64,000 nucleotides of DNA from DASZTV01 sp035550655. Lineage in GTDB: Bacteria > Actinomycetota > Actinomycetes > JAFAQI01. A program made the translations under genes and the position numbers. A model generated the notes under the pieces. It saw only the letters and a program-made list of their open reading frames with translations, searched no databases and was not told the DNA's origin. The stretch's first letter is position 1. Each line of letters opens with the position of its first letter. Positions 9,044-18,039 of the stretch are shown here, in pieces. Location of the stretch: the NCBI GenBank assembly GCA_035550655.1, contig DASZOU010000033.1, positions 372,001 to 436,000 on the forward strand. Direction: 5' to 3'.

Positions 9044-11283
9044 GATGCGACCTCCACGTCAGCGCCGTGCAGGAAGACGGCGCGCAGCAGGTCGTCGCGG
9101 GCGAGCAGATCCGCGCTTCGCCCGTCGAACTTCATCTCGCCCTTCTCCATGAAGAAGGCGTGGTCGACCAGGTTCAGCGCGATGTTCACCGACTGCTCGA
9201 CCAGGACGACGGCCGTGCCGTTCGCGTTGATGCGTTTCACCATCTCGAGCAGCTGACCGACAATCACTGGCGCCAGGCCGAGACTGAGCTCGTCGATGAC
9301 CAACAGCCTCGGCTTCAGCATCAGTGCCTTCGACAGCCCGAGCATCTGCTGCTCTCCGCCGGACAGCGTGGCGGCCATCGACGTACGTCGCTCGTGCAGG
9401 CGGGGGAACGCCTCGAAGCAGGCATCGATCGAGGCGTTGAGCTCAGCGCGGGAGACGTCGAGGCTGTAGCCGTAGCTACGCAGGTTCTCCACCACGGTCA
9501 TCGGGCCGAATACCGCGCGGCCGCCCGGGACCTGCGTGATGCCGAGCCGAAGCCGCCGCTCGGCATCGAGGTAGGTGATCTCCTGGCCGCGGTATCGGAC
9601 GCTGCCCTTGCTGGGCAGCCCGATGCCGGAGATGACCTTGAGCAGCGTCGACTTGCCGGCGCCGTTCGTACCCAGCAGCGCCACCATCTCGCCGTCGTCG
9701 ACCGTGAAGTCGACCCCGAACAACACCTGCAGCTGACCGTAGGAGAAGTCGATCCCGCGGCAAGCCAACATCGGCAGGTGGGTACCGGCCGCGGTGATCC
9801 GCCGGATCTCCTCGTCCTCGAGCACGCCGTCGATCATCCGATCGAGGTCGGCCTCGATGAAGCCGCCGCTGCTGGACACCACGAGCGAGCCGAACAGGCC
9901 GACCACCGCGATCACCACCAACGCGACGTGCGGGCCGTACTGGTCATCGATGTTCCCCAACAGCAACGCGCCGAGGAGGCTGCCGAGGCCGATGAAGATC
10001 GTGACCAGGGACTGCGCATGTGGGCGCATATTGGCCGGAACGATCGCCATCAACGCGATGTAGACGCCGGGAAGCAGGACGTAGACCAGCCCGGTGCCGA
10101 CGCCGAATCCCGCGAGCATGCCGCCGAACCACGGCGACAGGCCGCCGAACCCGATGAACACGATGCCGAGGAACAACAGCCGGCCGGTCGAGCGCATCAT
10201 CGCTGCGGGGCTGCGGCGGAACTGACGCTCGGCGCGTACGCCGAAGATCAGCAGCGCGACGACCGACATGCCGCTGCTGTACGCGAAGAACAGGCCGCGG
10301 GAGCTTGCCCCCATGTTCCAGCGCTGCAGCAGGAAGAAGGAGATGAACGTCGAGAACGGGATCAGCATCATCCCGATCACGGCGGCAGCGGCCATCAGGC
10401 GCTTCGCGGTCGGGATCATCGTCACCCGCCGGCAGATCTCCCAAAACCCGAGCGCGACCTCGGCCGCCTGAAGTCGATCGCCCTCCCCGTGGACGGCATG
10501 GACGCTGCTCTTGAGCTGTTCGGTGTCCCACTTGCCGAAGCCCGGGTCTCGAAGGAAGAACGACAGCAGGGTCAGGGCGAGGGAGATCAGCCCCAACACG
10601 ATGAAGATTCCGCGCCAGGTCAGATTGAACGGGCCAGCGAGCAACGCCACCAGTAGCGGGCTCGCGACGAGGCCGACCTGGCCGAACGCCTGGTACGCCG
10701 CCACAGCGCGCGCTCGCATCGACGGGTGATAGCTGTCGACGATCAGCGGGACGTGCACCGACCTGACGCTGCCTGACGACAGCCCGTCGAGAGCGAGGAT
10801 GACGAGTAACCCGGCGGTCGAGATGACGAAGCCGGTGAACAAGGTCGTGATCGTCCACCCGACGCCGGTGACGATCGACAACATGGCTCGGCGCGGCTTG
10901 CGCTGGGCTAGTGCCGCGATGGGAAGCGGTGAGGCGAACGCCGCGAGAGCCGCGAGCGAGTACGCAGCCGTGATGCCGGTGATCCCCAGGCCGAGTGCGG
11001 CACTGACGTTCGGCGTCAGGACGGTGAGCGCGCTGCCCTGGAACCCGTCACCAATCAACAACAGCCCGAGCGCGACGATCGGGTACGACGACAGGTTGTG
11101 CCTGCGAAGCAGAACGCGGAAGCTCTCCCCGCTGTCCTGGCCGGTGACCCCGAGCGTCTGGTGCGCCTGCTCACGCAGTGCCGCCTTGGTTTGCTCGATG
11201 TCGGCAGCGGCAGCGTCCGCGGCGAGAGCCGCAGCCGAGACCGAGGCGGTCGCGCCCGAGGCGCGCTTGCGGGAGGGCGCCAT
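9040..11283 (-). CDS. MFS transporter fused to a LivF-type ABC ATPase
   Basis: A 747-residue fusion. After an Ala-rich, probably cytosolic N-terminus (1-60) there is a 12-helix major facilitator domain (about 65-485), including the loop AQRKPRRAM between early helices. Residues about 510-747 form a complete LivF-type ATPase: Walker A GTNGAGKST, signature LSGGEQQ, Walker B LLVIDELSLGLAP. The reading frame is continuous and spacing is normal. Since the next gene carries LivG, this gene would supply the second ATPase of the same importer while tethering an MFS carrier to it. Starts one base into the lipoprotein stop. Architecture is plain; joint function of the two transport domains is inference. 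Confidence 0.9.
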   Translation of the reverse strand: MAPSRKRASGATASVSAAALAADAAAADIEQTKAALREQAHQTLGVTGQDSGESFRVLLRRHNLSSYPIVALGLLLIGDGFQGSALTVLTPNVSAALGLGITGITAAYSLAALAAFASPLPIAALAQRKPRRAMLSIVTGVGWTITTLFTGFVISTAGLLVILALDGLSSGSVRSVHVPLIVDSYHPSMRARAVAAYQAFGQVGLVASPLLVALLAGPFNLTWRGIFIVLGLISLALTLLSFFLRDPGFGKWDTEQLKSSVHAVHGEGDRLQAAEVALGFWEICRRVTMIPTAKRLMAAAAVIGMMLIPFSTFISFFLLQRWNMGASSRGLFFAYSSGMSVVALLIFGVRAERQFRRSPAAMMRSTGRLLFLGIVFIGFGGLSPWFGGMLAGFGVGTGLVYVLLPGVYIALMAIVPANMRPHAQSLVTIFIGLGSLLGALLLGNIDDQYGPHVALVVIAVVGLFGSLVVSSSGGFIEADLDRMIDGVLEDEEIRRITAAGTHLPMLACRGIDFSYGQLQVLFGVDFTVDDGEMVALLGTNGAGKSTLLKVISGIGLPSKGSVRYRGQEITYLDAERRLRLGITQVPGGRAVFGPMTVVENLRSYGYSLDVSRAELNASIDACFEAFPRLHERRTSMAATLSGGEQQMLGLSKALMLKPRLLVIDELSLGLAPVIVGQLLEMVKRINANGTAVVLVEQSVNIALNLVDHAFFMEKGEMKFDGRSADLLARDDLLRAVFLHGADVEVAS

Positions 11284-11825
11284 CAGTCGTTCACCCCGGA
11301 AGAGTGCATCCTGAACTCGATCGTCCAGGCGCTTTCGCTGAAGCGCTCGCCTGCCGTGTTGAGCAGGACCACCGTCGCGGTATGGAACTGCGTCGAGAGC
11401 TTGTTGCTGAGAATGTCCGCGACCGAGTGAAGCGTCAGCTGGTTCGCCGTCGTCGTGTAGACCTGCTCACGGGCAAGGTAGGCCTTGGTGGTGCACAGCG
11501 TGGAGCGCTCGCACGACGGTGAGCTCTGGTTGATAGCGGCCAGGGTGCGGCCGGGCTTGATCGGCGAGCGGTCGACGAAGATCGCGAAGTACCCGGTGCT
11601 GTCGTTGACCGGTCCCTTGCCCGGTTCGGCCACGGTGAAGTCGCGCATCGTCCAACGCAAGGTGAACGGTGTCGTGACCAGTTCGTTCTCGTGGGGGAAG
11701 GTGATCTTCAGCCGCTTGTCGTTGTGGAACTCGAGGCCGTGCAGGCTGGTTGCGCAGCCGGACGAGCTCGTCAAGACGATTGCCCCGGCTGCTGCGGCCA
11801 GCCTGCGCCGCAGCAGCGTTCTCAC
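11283..11825 (-). CDS. Small exported lipoprotein
   Basis: A 180-residue lipoprotein. The start is GTG 11825, overlapping the esterase stop as GTGA. The N-terminus is basic, then hydrophobic, then a lipobox (TSSSGC, Cys about residue 23), so the mature protein should be lipidated and surface-anchored. The rest has an extracellular beta-rich look (KITFPHENELVTTPFTLRW, then YFAIFVDRSPIKPG) and one Cys pair in SSPSCERSTLC. No family recognised. Its place between the esterase and the MFS-LivF genes suggests it helps capture or present the substrate. Confidence 0.75.
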   Translation of the reverse strand: MRTLLRRRLAAAAGAIVLTSSSGCATSLHGLEFHNDKRLKITFPHENELVTTPFTLRWTMRDFTVAEPGKGPVNDSTGYFAIFVDRSPIKPGRTLAAINQSSPSCERSTLCTTKAYLAREQVYTTTANQLTLHSVADILSNKLSTQFHTATVVLLNTAGERFSESAWTIEFRMHSSGVND

Positions 11826-12805
11826 GACCCGGTCACCTTCAGATGCCGGCTGATCTCCGTGGCGATCTCCGCGATCATCTGACGCGCGACCGGAAGCAGG
11901 CGCGGCATGGACAACAGTCCGTGCGGCGCACGGATGTAGTTGGTGTGCCGCGTCTCGACACCAGCCTGGCGCAACGCGTCGGCGTACATGAAGCCGTCGT
12001 CCCGCAGCACGTCGAAGTCGGAGTTCACGATGAATGCGGGCGGCAGGCCGGAGAGGTCGCTCGACTGCAGCGGGCTGACAAGTGGGTTGTCGCGCTCCTC
12101 GCCCGCGTACATCTGGACCATCCACTCGCCTTCAGCCAAACCGACGACCGAGGTCGCGCACTCGCGCCACGACGCGCCCCGCAGCTTCGAGTCGAGGAAC
12201 GGGTAGATCAGCGTCTGGTGAGCAATCTTCGGGCCGCCCGTGTCGCGCACCTCGAGGCACAGCGCCGCACTGAGGTTGCCGCCCGCGCTGTCGCCGGCGA
12301 CCGCGATCCGGCTCGGATCGGTTCCGTCGATCGAACCCTTCGCGATCCAGTCGAGTCCGTCGCGGCAGTCGTCCAGGCCCGCAGGAAACGGGAACTCGGG
12401 GGCAAGCCGATACTCCACCGCGGCGACGACCGCTCCCGTCAACGCTGCGATCTCACCGCAGATCCAGGCACAGGCGTCGAGACTTCCCAGATAGAAGCCG
12501 CCGCCATGGATGTAGTAGACGATTGCGGCATTGGGCGCTGCCGACCGCGGGCGGTAGATCCGCAGCCGCAACGGCCCACCGCGGCTGTCGATCTTCACCT
12601 CGCTGGTGGCGACCGAGGGGTTGATGCGGTACGTCAGCCACCACCCGGGGTGCCCGAACTGGCGCTCGTCGTACGGCTTCAGCGCCGGTCCCGACTTCTT
12701 CTTTTCGCGCGCACCGCTGGCACGACTCGCGAGCTCGGCGGCCCCGTACATGGTGCGGATGACGAGTGGCAGCTTGTGCTTGCTCGGGTCGCCGTAGCTA
12801 CGCAT
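11822..12805 (-). CDS. Alpha/beta-hydrolase, HSL-type esterase
   Basis: A 327-residue esterase of the hormone-sensitive-lipase family. It shows the oxyanion motif HGGGFYLG, the nucleophile elbow GDSAGGN, an acid in the region DFDVLRDDG and a C-terminal catalytic His (RAPHGLLSM). No signal peptide is seen, so it probably works in the cytosol. AGGAG lies upstream of the ATG after a 24-bp gap, the only notable gap in the operon. It would hydrolyse an imported ester before CoA activation by the ligase encoded two genes upstream. Confidence 0.88.
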   Translation of the reverse strand: MRSYGDPSKHKLPLVIRTMYGAAELASRASGAREKKKSGPALKPYDERQFGHPGWWLTYRINPSVATSEVKIDSRGGPLRLRIYRPRSAAPNAAIVYYIHGGGFYLGSLDACAWICGEIAALTGAVVAAVEYRLAPEFPFPAGLDDCRDGLDWIAKGSIDGTDPSRIAVAGDSAGGNLSAALCLEVRDTGGPKIAHQTLIYPFLDSKLRGASWRECATSVVGLAEGEWMVQMYAGEERDNPLVSPLQSSDLSGLPPAFIVNSDFDVLRDDGFMYADALRQAGVETRHTNYIRAPHGLLSMPRLLPVARQMIAEIATEISRHLKVTGS

Positions 12806-12829
12806 CAGCGTCTCCTTCGGGCGGGGTGG

Positions 12830-14383
12830 TCACGGCATCGGGAAGGTCTGATGGCCGTAGCGGAAGCAGCTGCAGTTGCCGTCCCAGTTGATCGGCTTGA
12901 AGAAGGCAGGTGCGTTGTTGCGGCGGTCGGCCGACAACGTCGAGCGGCCGTAGAGGTTCAGCGTGCTCTGGAAGCCGTTGCCGATGCTCGCAACCGCGTT
13001 GCTGATCGCCGTTCCGTCGGCGTTGCCACCGTCGAGCTTGAGCGCCCTCTCGTAGACGAAGACCGCCTCGCAGGCGTTGTAGGCGTACCCGAAGTCCGCG
13101 GCTGCTCGCGGCTGGACGTTCTGGGAGTGCAGCAACGCGATGCAGCGCTTCTGGCTGGCGTTCGGCTTCGGGTTGTACTGCGGTGGGACATCCTGGCTCG
13201 GCAGCCAGCCGTAGCCGTGCGTGTTGCGCATCTCCGACTTGGGTGACTCGCCGCCGATGACGGCGAGCTGACCGAGCGAGGACACGATCCAGCCCGGGTA
13301 GTAGCCCTGCGCCTGCGCGACAGTCGTGGCGATGAACAGCACGGGAGCTTCGGAGACCGACACGAAGGCGATGCGGTCGACGCCCTCGCTGCGCAGCTTG
13401 ACCATCGCGTTCTCCACGTTGGACACGGCTGATGCCGCTCCCGCGTTGTTGCCTGTGCTGCAGTCCGCATAGAACGGCGGTACGTAATTGATCTGGTGGG
13501 CCTTGAGGTACGGCTCGACCTCGGTCTGCCAGGCCCCGACCGTTCCCGGGCAGCGGTCGACCACCACCGCGAGCTTGTTCTTCGGGATCAGGAAGCCGGT
13601 CTTGATCGCCCCTTCGAACTTCGCGATGTTTCGCTCACCGATCGTCGGCACGTCGAGTGACCAGAAGCCCGGGTACTGCGACAGCACGTCGTTGCTCGGC
13701 ACGTTGAAGCCGTCGTTAAGGTGCGGGATGTTCTGCTCGGCCAGGCAGGTCTCGAAGTCGGGCTCATAGGTGAACTCGTAGCCGAGCACGACGTTGACGT
13801 GATGGTCCTGGGTGAACGTCGCACACGCAGCCTGGAAGTCGTTGGCCCAGTTCGTGCTGCCGGTGTCGGTGTGGGCGAAGACGATCTTGAGCTTGCGACC
13901 GTCGAGCCCGCCCTTCTTGTTCAGCGCGTCGATGAGCGCCTTGTCGACCCCGGACTCGGAGACGGTGTTGCCGAGGGAGGCGCCGTACTGGTTGGCGTTG
14001 CTGGTGTCGGTCGTGAGAAAGCCGATGGTGAGCGGGCCGGTCTGCTTCGACGCCGCCGGGCCGCTCGTCCCACCGCTCGATGCGGTGCCGGTGGATTGCT
14101 GACCACTGGCGGATCCGGAGGAGGCGACGCCCGACGTCGGGATCGAACCTGGGCCTGCGGCACCGCCACTGCTCGCCGAGGACGAGCCCGATCCGGTCGA
14201 TGATGTCGCCGATGTCGTGCCGGTCGTACCGCCCGGGAGGTTGGTCCCCGGAAGGCCGAGGCCGCCGTTGACCGGGCCGATCGTCTCGGTGGCCGTTGGC
14301 TCGACGGTGCTGCCGCAGCCGGTGATGACCGCCATGACCACCGCCGCAACCGGGATCGCGATGTTGCGGGTACGCCGCCTCAC
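12830..14383 (-). CDS. Periplasmic-binding lipoprotein (HAAT-type ABC substrate receptor)
   Basis: 517 residues from GTG 14383, which overlaps the ligase stop as GTGA; the longer ORF to 14638 is read-through. The signal peptide ends in a lipobox VITGCGS (Cys near 25). Residues about 35-110 are a Gly/Ser/Thr linker holding the receptor away from the membrane. From about 115 the fold is a type 1 periplasmic-binding protein (PLTIGFLTTDTSNANQYGAS, then LIDALNKKGGLDGRKLKIV), as in Leu/Ile/Val and aromatic-acid receptors. It is the receptor for the LivHMG/LivF proteins of this operon. Confidence 0.87.
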   Translation of the reverse strand: MRRRTRNIAIPVAAVVMAVITGCGSTVEPTATETIGPVNGGLGLPGTNLPGGTTGTTSATSSTGSGSSSASSGGAAGPGSIPTSGVASSGSASGQQSTGTASSGGTSGPAASKQTGPLTIGFLTTDTSNANQYGASLGNTVSESGVDKALIDALNKKGGLDGRKLKIVFAHTDTGSTNWANDFQAACATFTQDHHVNVVLGYEFTYEPDFETCLAEQNIPHLNDGFNVPSNDVLSQYPGFWSLDVPTIGERNIAKFEGAIKTGFLIPKNKLAVVVDRCPGTVGAWQTEVEPYLKAHQINYVPPFYADCSTGNNAGAASAVSNVENAMVKLRSEGVDRIAFVSVSEAPVLFIATTVAQAQGYYPGWIVSSLGQLAVIGGESPKSEMRNTHGYGWLPSQDVPPQYNPKPNASQKRCIALLHSQNVQPRAAADFGYAYNACEAVFVYERALKLDGGNADGTAISNAVASIGNGFQSTLNLYGRSTLSADRRNNAPAFFKPINWDGNCSCFRYGHQTFPMP

Positions 14384-15927
14384 GCCCTCGTCCCCGCAAG
14401 CTCGTCCCGCAGCACGCGTTTGAGCACCTTGCCGGCACCGGAGACCGGCAGCGCGTCGGCGAACGTGACGACACGTGGCACCTTGTATCCCGCGATCCGG
14501 TCGCGCGCGAAGGCAACCAGCTCTTCGGCGCTGACGTCGCTCCCCGGCTGACGCACGACCACCGCGTGGACGATCTCGCCCCACTTCTCGTCCGGCACGC
14601 CGATCACGGCAGCGGCTGCGACCGCCGGGTGGGCGCACAGCGCGTTCTCGACCTCGGCGGAATAGATGTTCTCGCCGCCGCTGATGATCATGTCCTTGAT
14701 TCGGTCGACGACGTATAGGTAGCCGTCGGCATCGAGGTAGCCCGCGTCGCCGGTGTGCATTCCGTCGGACTTCAGCGCCGCCGCTGTCTCCTCCGGCCGA
14801 CGCCAGTACCCGAGCATCACGTGCGGTCCCGCAACGACGATCTCGCCGACCTCTCGGGTGTCGGCGGGACTGCCGTCTTCACGCACGATCGTGACCATGG
14901 CGTGCGGCGCGGCGCGACCCGCGGAGCGTCGACGCGACGGCTGGCCGGGCGTATCGATGTGGTCTTCCGCCGACAGCAGCGTGGCGACGGGAGACAGCTC
15001 CGTCATCCCGTAGGCCTGGCTGAAGCCGACATTGGGAAAGGCCCTCATCGCGCGGGCAAGGAGGTCGTCGTCGATCGGCGAGGCGCCGTAGATGATTCGC
15101 TCCAAGGTCGACACGTCGTAGTCGGCCAACGACGGGTCATCCGTCACCAGCTGGATCATCGTCGGCACCAGAAGGACGTCGGTGACCTTGTGATCCTGGA
15201 TCGCCTGCAGCACGAGCTTCACGTCGAAGTGCGAGACGATGACGTGCTCGCAGCCCATCTGCAGGGCGGAGAACCACGCCGCCAGGTCGGCGAGATGAAA
15301 CATCGGCGCGGCGTGCAGGTACCGCGAGTTCGACGCTAGGAACGAGCCGGAGGCCATGGAGCCGAGCGCGGAGGTCAGCAGGTTGGCGGCGCTGAGCATC
15401 ACGCCCTTGGGCTGGCCCGTCGTGCCACCCGTGTAGAAAAGGCCGACCATCTCGTGGTCGCGCGGCGCGCGATCCGGGATCGGGTCGCCACCTGAGATCA
15501 GCTCTTCCATCGAGAGCATGCCCGGCGGCGTCTCGCCCTCGCCGACGTGGACGAGGGTGTGGAGGTGGTCGACCTCCGCGAGCAGCTGCTCACCGAGCTG
15601 CGCGAACATGTCGTCGACGAAGAGCACGCCGGTCTCTGAGTCCTTGAGGGCGAACGCGAGCTCCGGCGCCGCCCAGCGAATGTTCTGCGGGTTGACCACG
15701 GCGCCGGCCCACGCCGTCCCGAGCAGGAAGTCGGAGTAGCGATCGGAGTTCAGCGCCAGGATGGCGACGCGGTCGCCGTCCTGCACCCCGAGATTGCGCA
15801 ACGCACCACCGAGCCGCGACACCCGGTCAAAGACGTCGGCGTGCGTGTGGGTGCGGTCGCGGTACGTCGTCATCGGCGAGTCCGGCGCCTGCTGGAGGGT
15901 GCGGTGGAGAGCGCGGGTGAGGGTCAT
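14380..15927 (-). CDS. AMP-forming acyl-CoA synthetase
   Basis: A 515-residue member of the ANL superfamily, activating a carboxylic acid to its CoA thioester with ATP. Motifs in order: FYTGGTTGQPKGVM (P-loop), YGMTELSP, HTGDAGYLDADGYLYVVDR and the C-terminal catalytic lysine region GAGKVLKR. AGAGGAA precedes the ATG. It overlaps TetR upstream and the receptor gene downstream by 4 bp each. In context it traps the imported acid as a CoA ester, which the forward beta-oxidation genes at 1-3919 could degrade. Confidence 0.9.
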   Translation of the reverse strand: MTLTRALHRTLQQAPDSPMTTYRDRTHTHADVFDRVSRLGGALRNLGVQDGDRVAILALNSDRYSDFLLGTAWAGAVVNPQNIRWAAPELAFALKDSETGVLFVDDMFAQLGEQLLAEVDHLHTLVHVGEGETPPGMLSMEELISGGDPIPDRAPRDHEMVGLFYTGGTTGQPKGVMLSAANLLTSALGSMASGSFLASNSRYLHAAPMFHLADLAAWFSALQMGCEHVIVSHFDVKLVLQAIQDHKVTDVLLVPTMIQLVTDDPSLADYDVSTLERIIYGASPIDDDLLARAMRAFPNVGFSQAYGMTELSPVATLLSAEDHIDTPGQPSRRRSAGRAAPHAMVTIVREDGSPADTREVGEIVVAGPHVMLGYWRRPEETAAALKSDGMHTGDAGYLDADGYLYVVDRIKDMIISGGENIYSAEVENALCAHPAVAAAAVIGVPDEKWGEIVHAVVVRQPGSDVSAEELVAFARDRIAGYKVPRVVTFADALPVSGAGKVLKRVLRDELAGTRA

Positions 15928-16562
15928 GTGGTTCCTCTGGCTGGGGCACGAATGCCGTCGGTGAACAACGTGAGGTACTCCGCGACGGCCTCGGCGAAGC
16001 TGACACCGGACTCACGCAGCACAGTCGGCTCGAGGAGCCGGCGCATCGCCGCGTCGAAGGTCTCGGCAGCGATCCGCGGGTGGATCGGCCTGAACTCGCC
16101 GGCGCCGATCCCCTCCAGCAGCATGTTCTCGACGATGCCGTGTGCGTAACGGAAGTGCGTGGCCAGCAGTTCGGCGGCGTCGGGGAACGCCGCGAGGTCC
16201 TCGGAGAACGCGAGCGTCGCGCGATGCAGCTCGGTGAGGCCCTTGGTGAGGAAGGCGCGCAGCCGGTCCAGGAGATCGACCTCGCGACGCGCGGCGTCGT
16301 GCGCGACACGGGCAAGACGTCTCAAGACACGGTCGATGACGATGAGGACGAGCTCTTCCTTGCTGTCTGCGATCTCGTACAACGTCCGGCGGGAGCACTG
16401 CAGCCGCTGAGCGATCGTGCCGACCGTCAGGTCCCGGAAACCCTCCGTCAGCACGATCGTCTCGAGGCCGTCGAGGATCTCGAGGTGACGCGGACCGAGC
16501 GACTTGCCGGCCATCCGATCGACGGGCGACGGCCATGCGGAGACCGTCGACGCCGTCGTCAT
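15924..16562 (-). CDS. TetR-family regulator of the transporter operon
   Basis: Start taken at ATG 16562 (MTTASTVS, 212 residues); ATG 16514 (MAGKSLGPRH) is an alternative and the ORF start at 16634 would cross the divergent promoter. The HTH is GTIAQRLQCSRRTLYEI. It is the first gene of the ten-gene operon and divergent from the serine hydrolase gene. Two CGGTAC-centred palindromes in the 49-bp gap are its probable operators, so it likely represses both directions and itself until an acyl-CoA or acid ligand binds. Confidence 0.85.
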   Translation of the reverse strand: MTTASTVSAWPSPVDRMAGKSLGPRHLEILDGLETIVLTEGFRDLTVGTIAQRLQCSRRTLYEIADSKEELVLIVIDRVLRRLARVAHDAARREVDLLDRLRAFLTKGLTELHRATLAFSEDLAAFPDAAELLATHFRYAHGIVENMLLEGIGAGEFRPIHPRIAAETFDAAMRRLLEPTVLRESGVSFAEAVAEYLTLFTDGIRAPARGTT

Positions 16563-16565
16563 TCG

Positions 16566-16593
16566 CGGTACTGTAAGGGCGCATTCGGTACCG
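16566..16593. promoter_or_regulatory. Candidate TetR operator pair (two CGGTAC palindromes)
   Basis: CGGTACTG at 16566-16573 and CGGTACCG at 16586-16593. The second is a perfect 8-bp palindrome and the first differs by one base. They start exactly 20 bp apart, about two helical turns, so two dimers would sit on the same face. They fill the gap between divergent TetR (16562) and serine hydrolase (16612) starts. Seen directly; binding by this TetR is inferred. Confidence 0.6.
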
Positions 16594-16611
16594 CACAAGG
16601 GAGGGTTCGCC

Positions 16612-17883
16612 GTGACAACGAGCGCCGTCGACACCGGTCACGGGTTCACAGCCCCCGGCTTCGAGCCGGTCCGCGACCTGCTCGTGGCGTCCCCCCTCAA
16701 AGGCGCGGGCGGCGCCGGGTTCGCGGCGTACGTCGATGGCGAGCTCGTCGTCGACGTACACGCCGGCGACGCTCGTCCGGGCGAGCCCTGGGGACCCGAC
16801 ACGCTTGCGATGCTGATGTCGGTCACGAAGTCGTTCATGTCCTTCTGCCTCCAGATCCTCGACGACCGGGGCGAGCTGGACCTCGACCAGAAGGTGGGCC
16901 ACTACTGGCCGGAGTTCGGTACCGCCGGTAAGGCCGACATCACCGTGCGGCAGCTGCAGCTACACAGTGCCGGGCTGATCCGGGTGCCGCCGCAGCTGCG
17001 GCTGATGCGGGGCGACGGTGAAGGCTGGGACGACTACGACGGGATCGCGGAGGCGCTCGCGGCGGAGTCCCCCGTCTGGAAACCAGGGACCGACCACGGC
17101 TACCACGCCCTGACCTACGGCTGGCTCGTCGGTGAGGTGCTCCGACGGATCACAGGCGTCTCGCCGGGCGCGTTCTTCGCCAAGGAGGTCGGCGAACCGC
17201 TCGGCCTCGACATCCACATCGGGCTCGGTGACGTGGAGCTCGCGCGGCTCGCCCGCGTGATCGACTTCGACAACACCGAGATCGGATTCCCCCAGAAGCT
17301 GTTCATGCCGAAGTTGATGCGGTCGATGACCGACCCGAACACGTATGCCGGCATGGCCTTCGGCGGAACCGGTGGGCGCTCGGTGATCTCGGACGTGGTC
17401 GCGTTGACCGAGCACGGCGGAATCCTCCGCGCGGAGGTGATGTCGAGCAGCGGCTGCTCGACCGCGGCGGCTCTCGCTCGCTTCTTCTCGGTCCTGGCGC
17501 TCGGCGGCGAGATCGACGGGCACCGGCTCGTGTCGGAGGACTCGGTGCGCAAGTGGTCGTCGCCGGCAATCCGCGGCGGTGACCGCGTCGTCACGCAGTC
17601 GCTGCCGGGCTGGCTCGTGAAGCTCGGGAAGATGGAGAAGACGACCGCCGTGACTCGCACCCTCGGCTACCTCTACAACGATCCGCCTGCCCGTGGGCCT
17701 CGGCTGCTCGGGCCGACCCCGGCTGCGATCGGCGGCCTCGGCGCGGGCGGTCAGGTCGGCTTCGCCGATCCGGTACGCCGGGTCAGCGGCGGGTTCGTCC
17801 GGAATGCGCTCACCCACAAGCCGGATCTGAGCAACAACGTGATCGCGGCCTTCTACCGCTGCCTCGACGCCGCGGGCCGCTGA
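16612..17883 (+). CDS. Serine hydrolase of the beta-lactamase/EstB family
   Basis: 423 residues from GTG 16612, preceded by GGGAGG. The nucleophile motif SxxK is S70-V-T-K73 in MLMSVTKSFMSF. A tyrosine motif lies at Y164 (GYHALTYGWL), where class C enzymes and EstB esterases usually have YxN or YAN; here it reads YHA. No signal peptide, so a cytosolic esterase rather than a secreted beta-lactamase is likelier. It is divergent from the transporter operon and shares the palindromic operators, which suggests it acts on the same imported compounds. Confidence 0.85.
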   Translation: MTTSAVDTGHGFTAPGFEPVRDLLVASPLKGAGGAGFAAYVDGELVVDVHAGDARPGEPWGPDTLAMLMSVTKSFMSFCLQILDDRGELDLDQKVGHYWPEFGTAGKADITVRQLQLHSAGLIRVPPQLRLMRGDGEGWDDYDGIAEALAAESPVWKPGTDHGYHALTYGWLVGEVLRRITGVSPGAFFAKEVGEPLGLDIHIGLGDVELARLARVIDFDNTEIGFPQKLFMPKLMRSMTDPNTYAGMAFGGTGGRSVISDVVALTEHGGILRAEVMSSSGCSTAAALARFFSVLALGGEIDGHRLVSEDSVRKWSSPAIRGGDRVVTQSLPGWLVKLGKMEKTTAVTRTLGYLYNDPPARGPRLLGPTPAAIGGLGAGGQVGFADPVRRVSGGFVRNALTHKPDLSNNVIAAFYRCLDAAGR

Positions 17884-17888
17884 CTTCC

Positions 17889-17902
17889 GGGGCAACTGCC
17901 CC
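17889..17902 (+). terminator. Short hairpin after the serine hydrolase gene
   Basis: GGGGC-AACT-GCCCC followed by TTCTT, six bases after the stop codon. The stem is only 5 bp with a weak T tract, so it is a plausible but unproven terminator. The rest of the 156-bp gap to the kinase gene holds nothing else I recognise. Confidence 0.4.
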
Positions 17903-18039
17903 TTCTTCGTGCGATAGGACCCCGCGCAAAGGGTCCGAAGACCCTGTTTCCACCCGATCCGGGTGCCGAACACTTCGGGTTTGTTCCATTCGTGCGTGCT
18001 TCGGGGAGCCGCCAGAACCCGAACGGTGAGGCCTGCGAG

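Noticed and set aside
9040..11283. MFS-LivF fusion as an assembly artefact
   Set aside because: The frame is continuous, the linker is ordinary and both flanking overlaps are normal; still, an independent read check is worthwhile.
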